This document shows, in pieces, positions 41,019-41,425 of a stretch of DNA of 41,425 nt. Under the pieces are notes generated by a model. That model ran no database searches, had not been told where the DNA came from, and saw only the letters and a list, made by a program, of their open reading frames with translations. The DNA is from an uncultured delta proteobacterium (GTDB lineage Bacteria > Myxococcota_A > Polyangia > Haliangiales > Haliangiaceae), in NCBI GenBank assembly GCA_900696455.1, contig CAADGB010000059.1:1-41425 (forward strand), given 5' to 3'. Both the position numbers and the translations under genes were made by a program. Each line of letters starts with the position of its first letter. The stretch's first letter is position 1.

Positions 41019-41425
41019 TCAGCTCGGTGCGCGAACGCGGAGCCGGCGCGGGCCGAGCAGGAGCTCGCGCAGGTAGGCGAGCAGTCCGGGCGCGCGCTGG
41101 GCGCGGGCGCGCTCGATGATGGCCGCGCGCCCACCGCGGTCGAGCCACACGAGGCCGTCGTCACGGCAGCGTTCGACCTCGACGGCGGCGAGGTAGCTCG
41201 GCTCCATCGGGCGGGCGCAGGTGGGGCAGGGGTGCTCGGCGGCGGCCCGGCGCGGGACCGTGACGACGTCGCGAACACCGTGTGGCGGCCGCAGGTGCGG
41301 CGCGACCGCGAGCAGGTCGTCGATGAGGTCGCCGACGCCGAGCGCGACGCCTTCGCACCGCGGACAGCTCCACGCGTCGCGCTCGTCGTCGGCGCGCGTC
41401 AGCGTGACGCGGCAGCGCGGACAGA
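41019..41425 (-). CDS. Zinc-ribbon (zf-TFIIB-like) protein, partial
   Basis: Runs off the right edge; 134 codons seen. Two zinc-ribbon-like units: CPRC ... CPRC near the visible N-terminal end and CPTC (TCARPMEPSYLAAVEVERCRDDGLVWLDRGG) at about the middle. The second has the WLDRG signature of the zf-TFIIB family but lacks one Cys of its second pair (RCRDDG). The C-terminal tail is helical and basic (LLAYLRELLLGPRRLRVRAPS). Members of this family are small proteins of unknown role. The 5' part is outside the window. Confidence 0.72.
   Translation of the reverse strand, partial: CPRCRVTLTRADDERDAWSCPRCEGVALGVGDLIDDLLAVAPHLRPPHGVRDVVTVPRRAAAEHPCPTCARPMEPSYLAAVEVERCRDDGLVWLDRGGRAAIIERARAQRAPGLLAYLRELLLGPRRLRVRAPS

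Overview
The window is very GC-rich DNA that looks like a myxobacterial (Myxococcota) chromosome. The evidence is the run of lipoproteins with Asp/Ala-rich linkers after the lipobox, a CotH-family lipoprotein, an FHA protein, a Ser/Thr kinase with a transmembrane anchor, a golvesin-type domain on a secreted amidase, and a PD-(D/E)XK-like paralogue with EGREEG repeats. Species assignment is inference.

Layout. (a) 1-2970: right end of an integrated element (element A) that runs off the left edge. It holds a 15-bp tandem repeat, a 194-aa protein of unknown role, an excisionase-like HTH gene and a tyrosine integrase. (b) 2927-30277: a complete 27.3-kb integrative element (element B) bounded by a perfect 44-bp direct repeat. 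The right copy lies inside an intact tRNA-Ala(CGC) gene (30235-30307, minus); the left copy is the displaced 3' part of that tRNA. The two integrases have the same orientation and lie almost the same distance from their tRNA copy (73 and 72 bp), so A and B look like a tandem array at one tRNA site. (c) 30308-41425: ordinary chromosome with secreted and lipoproteins, a molybdopterin oxidoreductase, a peptidoglycan amidase, a nitronate monooxygenase-like enzyme and a partial zinc-ribbon gene.

Element B has three blocks. The leftward operon (14902 down to 3369, mostly 4-base overlaps) encodes a small membrane peptide, a 369-aa protein, a membrane-anchored 88-aa protein, a DUF4157-HNH polymorphic toxin, a SMI1/KNR4-type immunity protein, a TPR envelope protein, a beta-propeller-like lipoprotein, a Ser/Thr kinase, a 703-aa protein ending in a degenerate Mrr-like domain, and two Cys-cluster proteins. 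A divergent operon (15128-17343) begins with an FHA protein fused to a sigma54-type AAA+ domain that has lost its ATPase motifs. The right block (17344-28931) encodes its own transcription proteins (an RNA polymerase alpha-CTD homologue fused to a sigma region-4-like HTH; a sigma-like factor; a partner; an ImmA/IrrE protease). These precede about a dozen mostly unrecognised, closely spaced genes that include a Cys-His-Asp transglutaminase-like protein, glycine-rich membrane proteins, a lytic transglycosylase-like protein, an M23 endopeptidase and a GIY-YIG nuclease.

I see no terminase, portal, recognisable major capsid protein, tail, relaxase, type IV secretion ATPase or replication initiator. 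The best candidate for an undescribed system is therefore this element: a self-regulated, wall-crossing particle or translocation module of unknown type, paired with a toxin/immunity and kinase/FHA signalling operon. That function is inference; the gene content, boundaries and domain motifs are read from the sequence.
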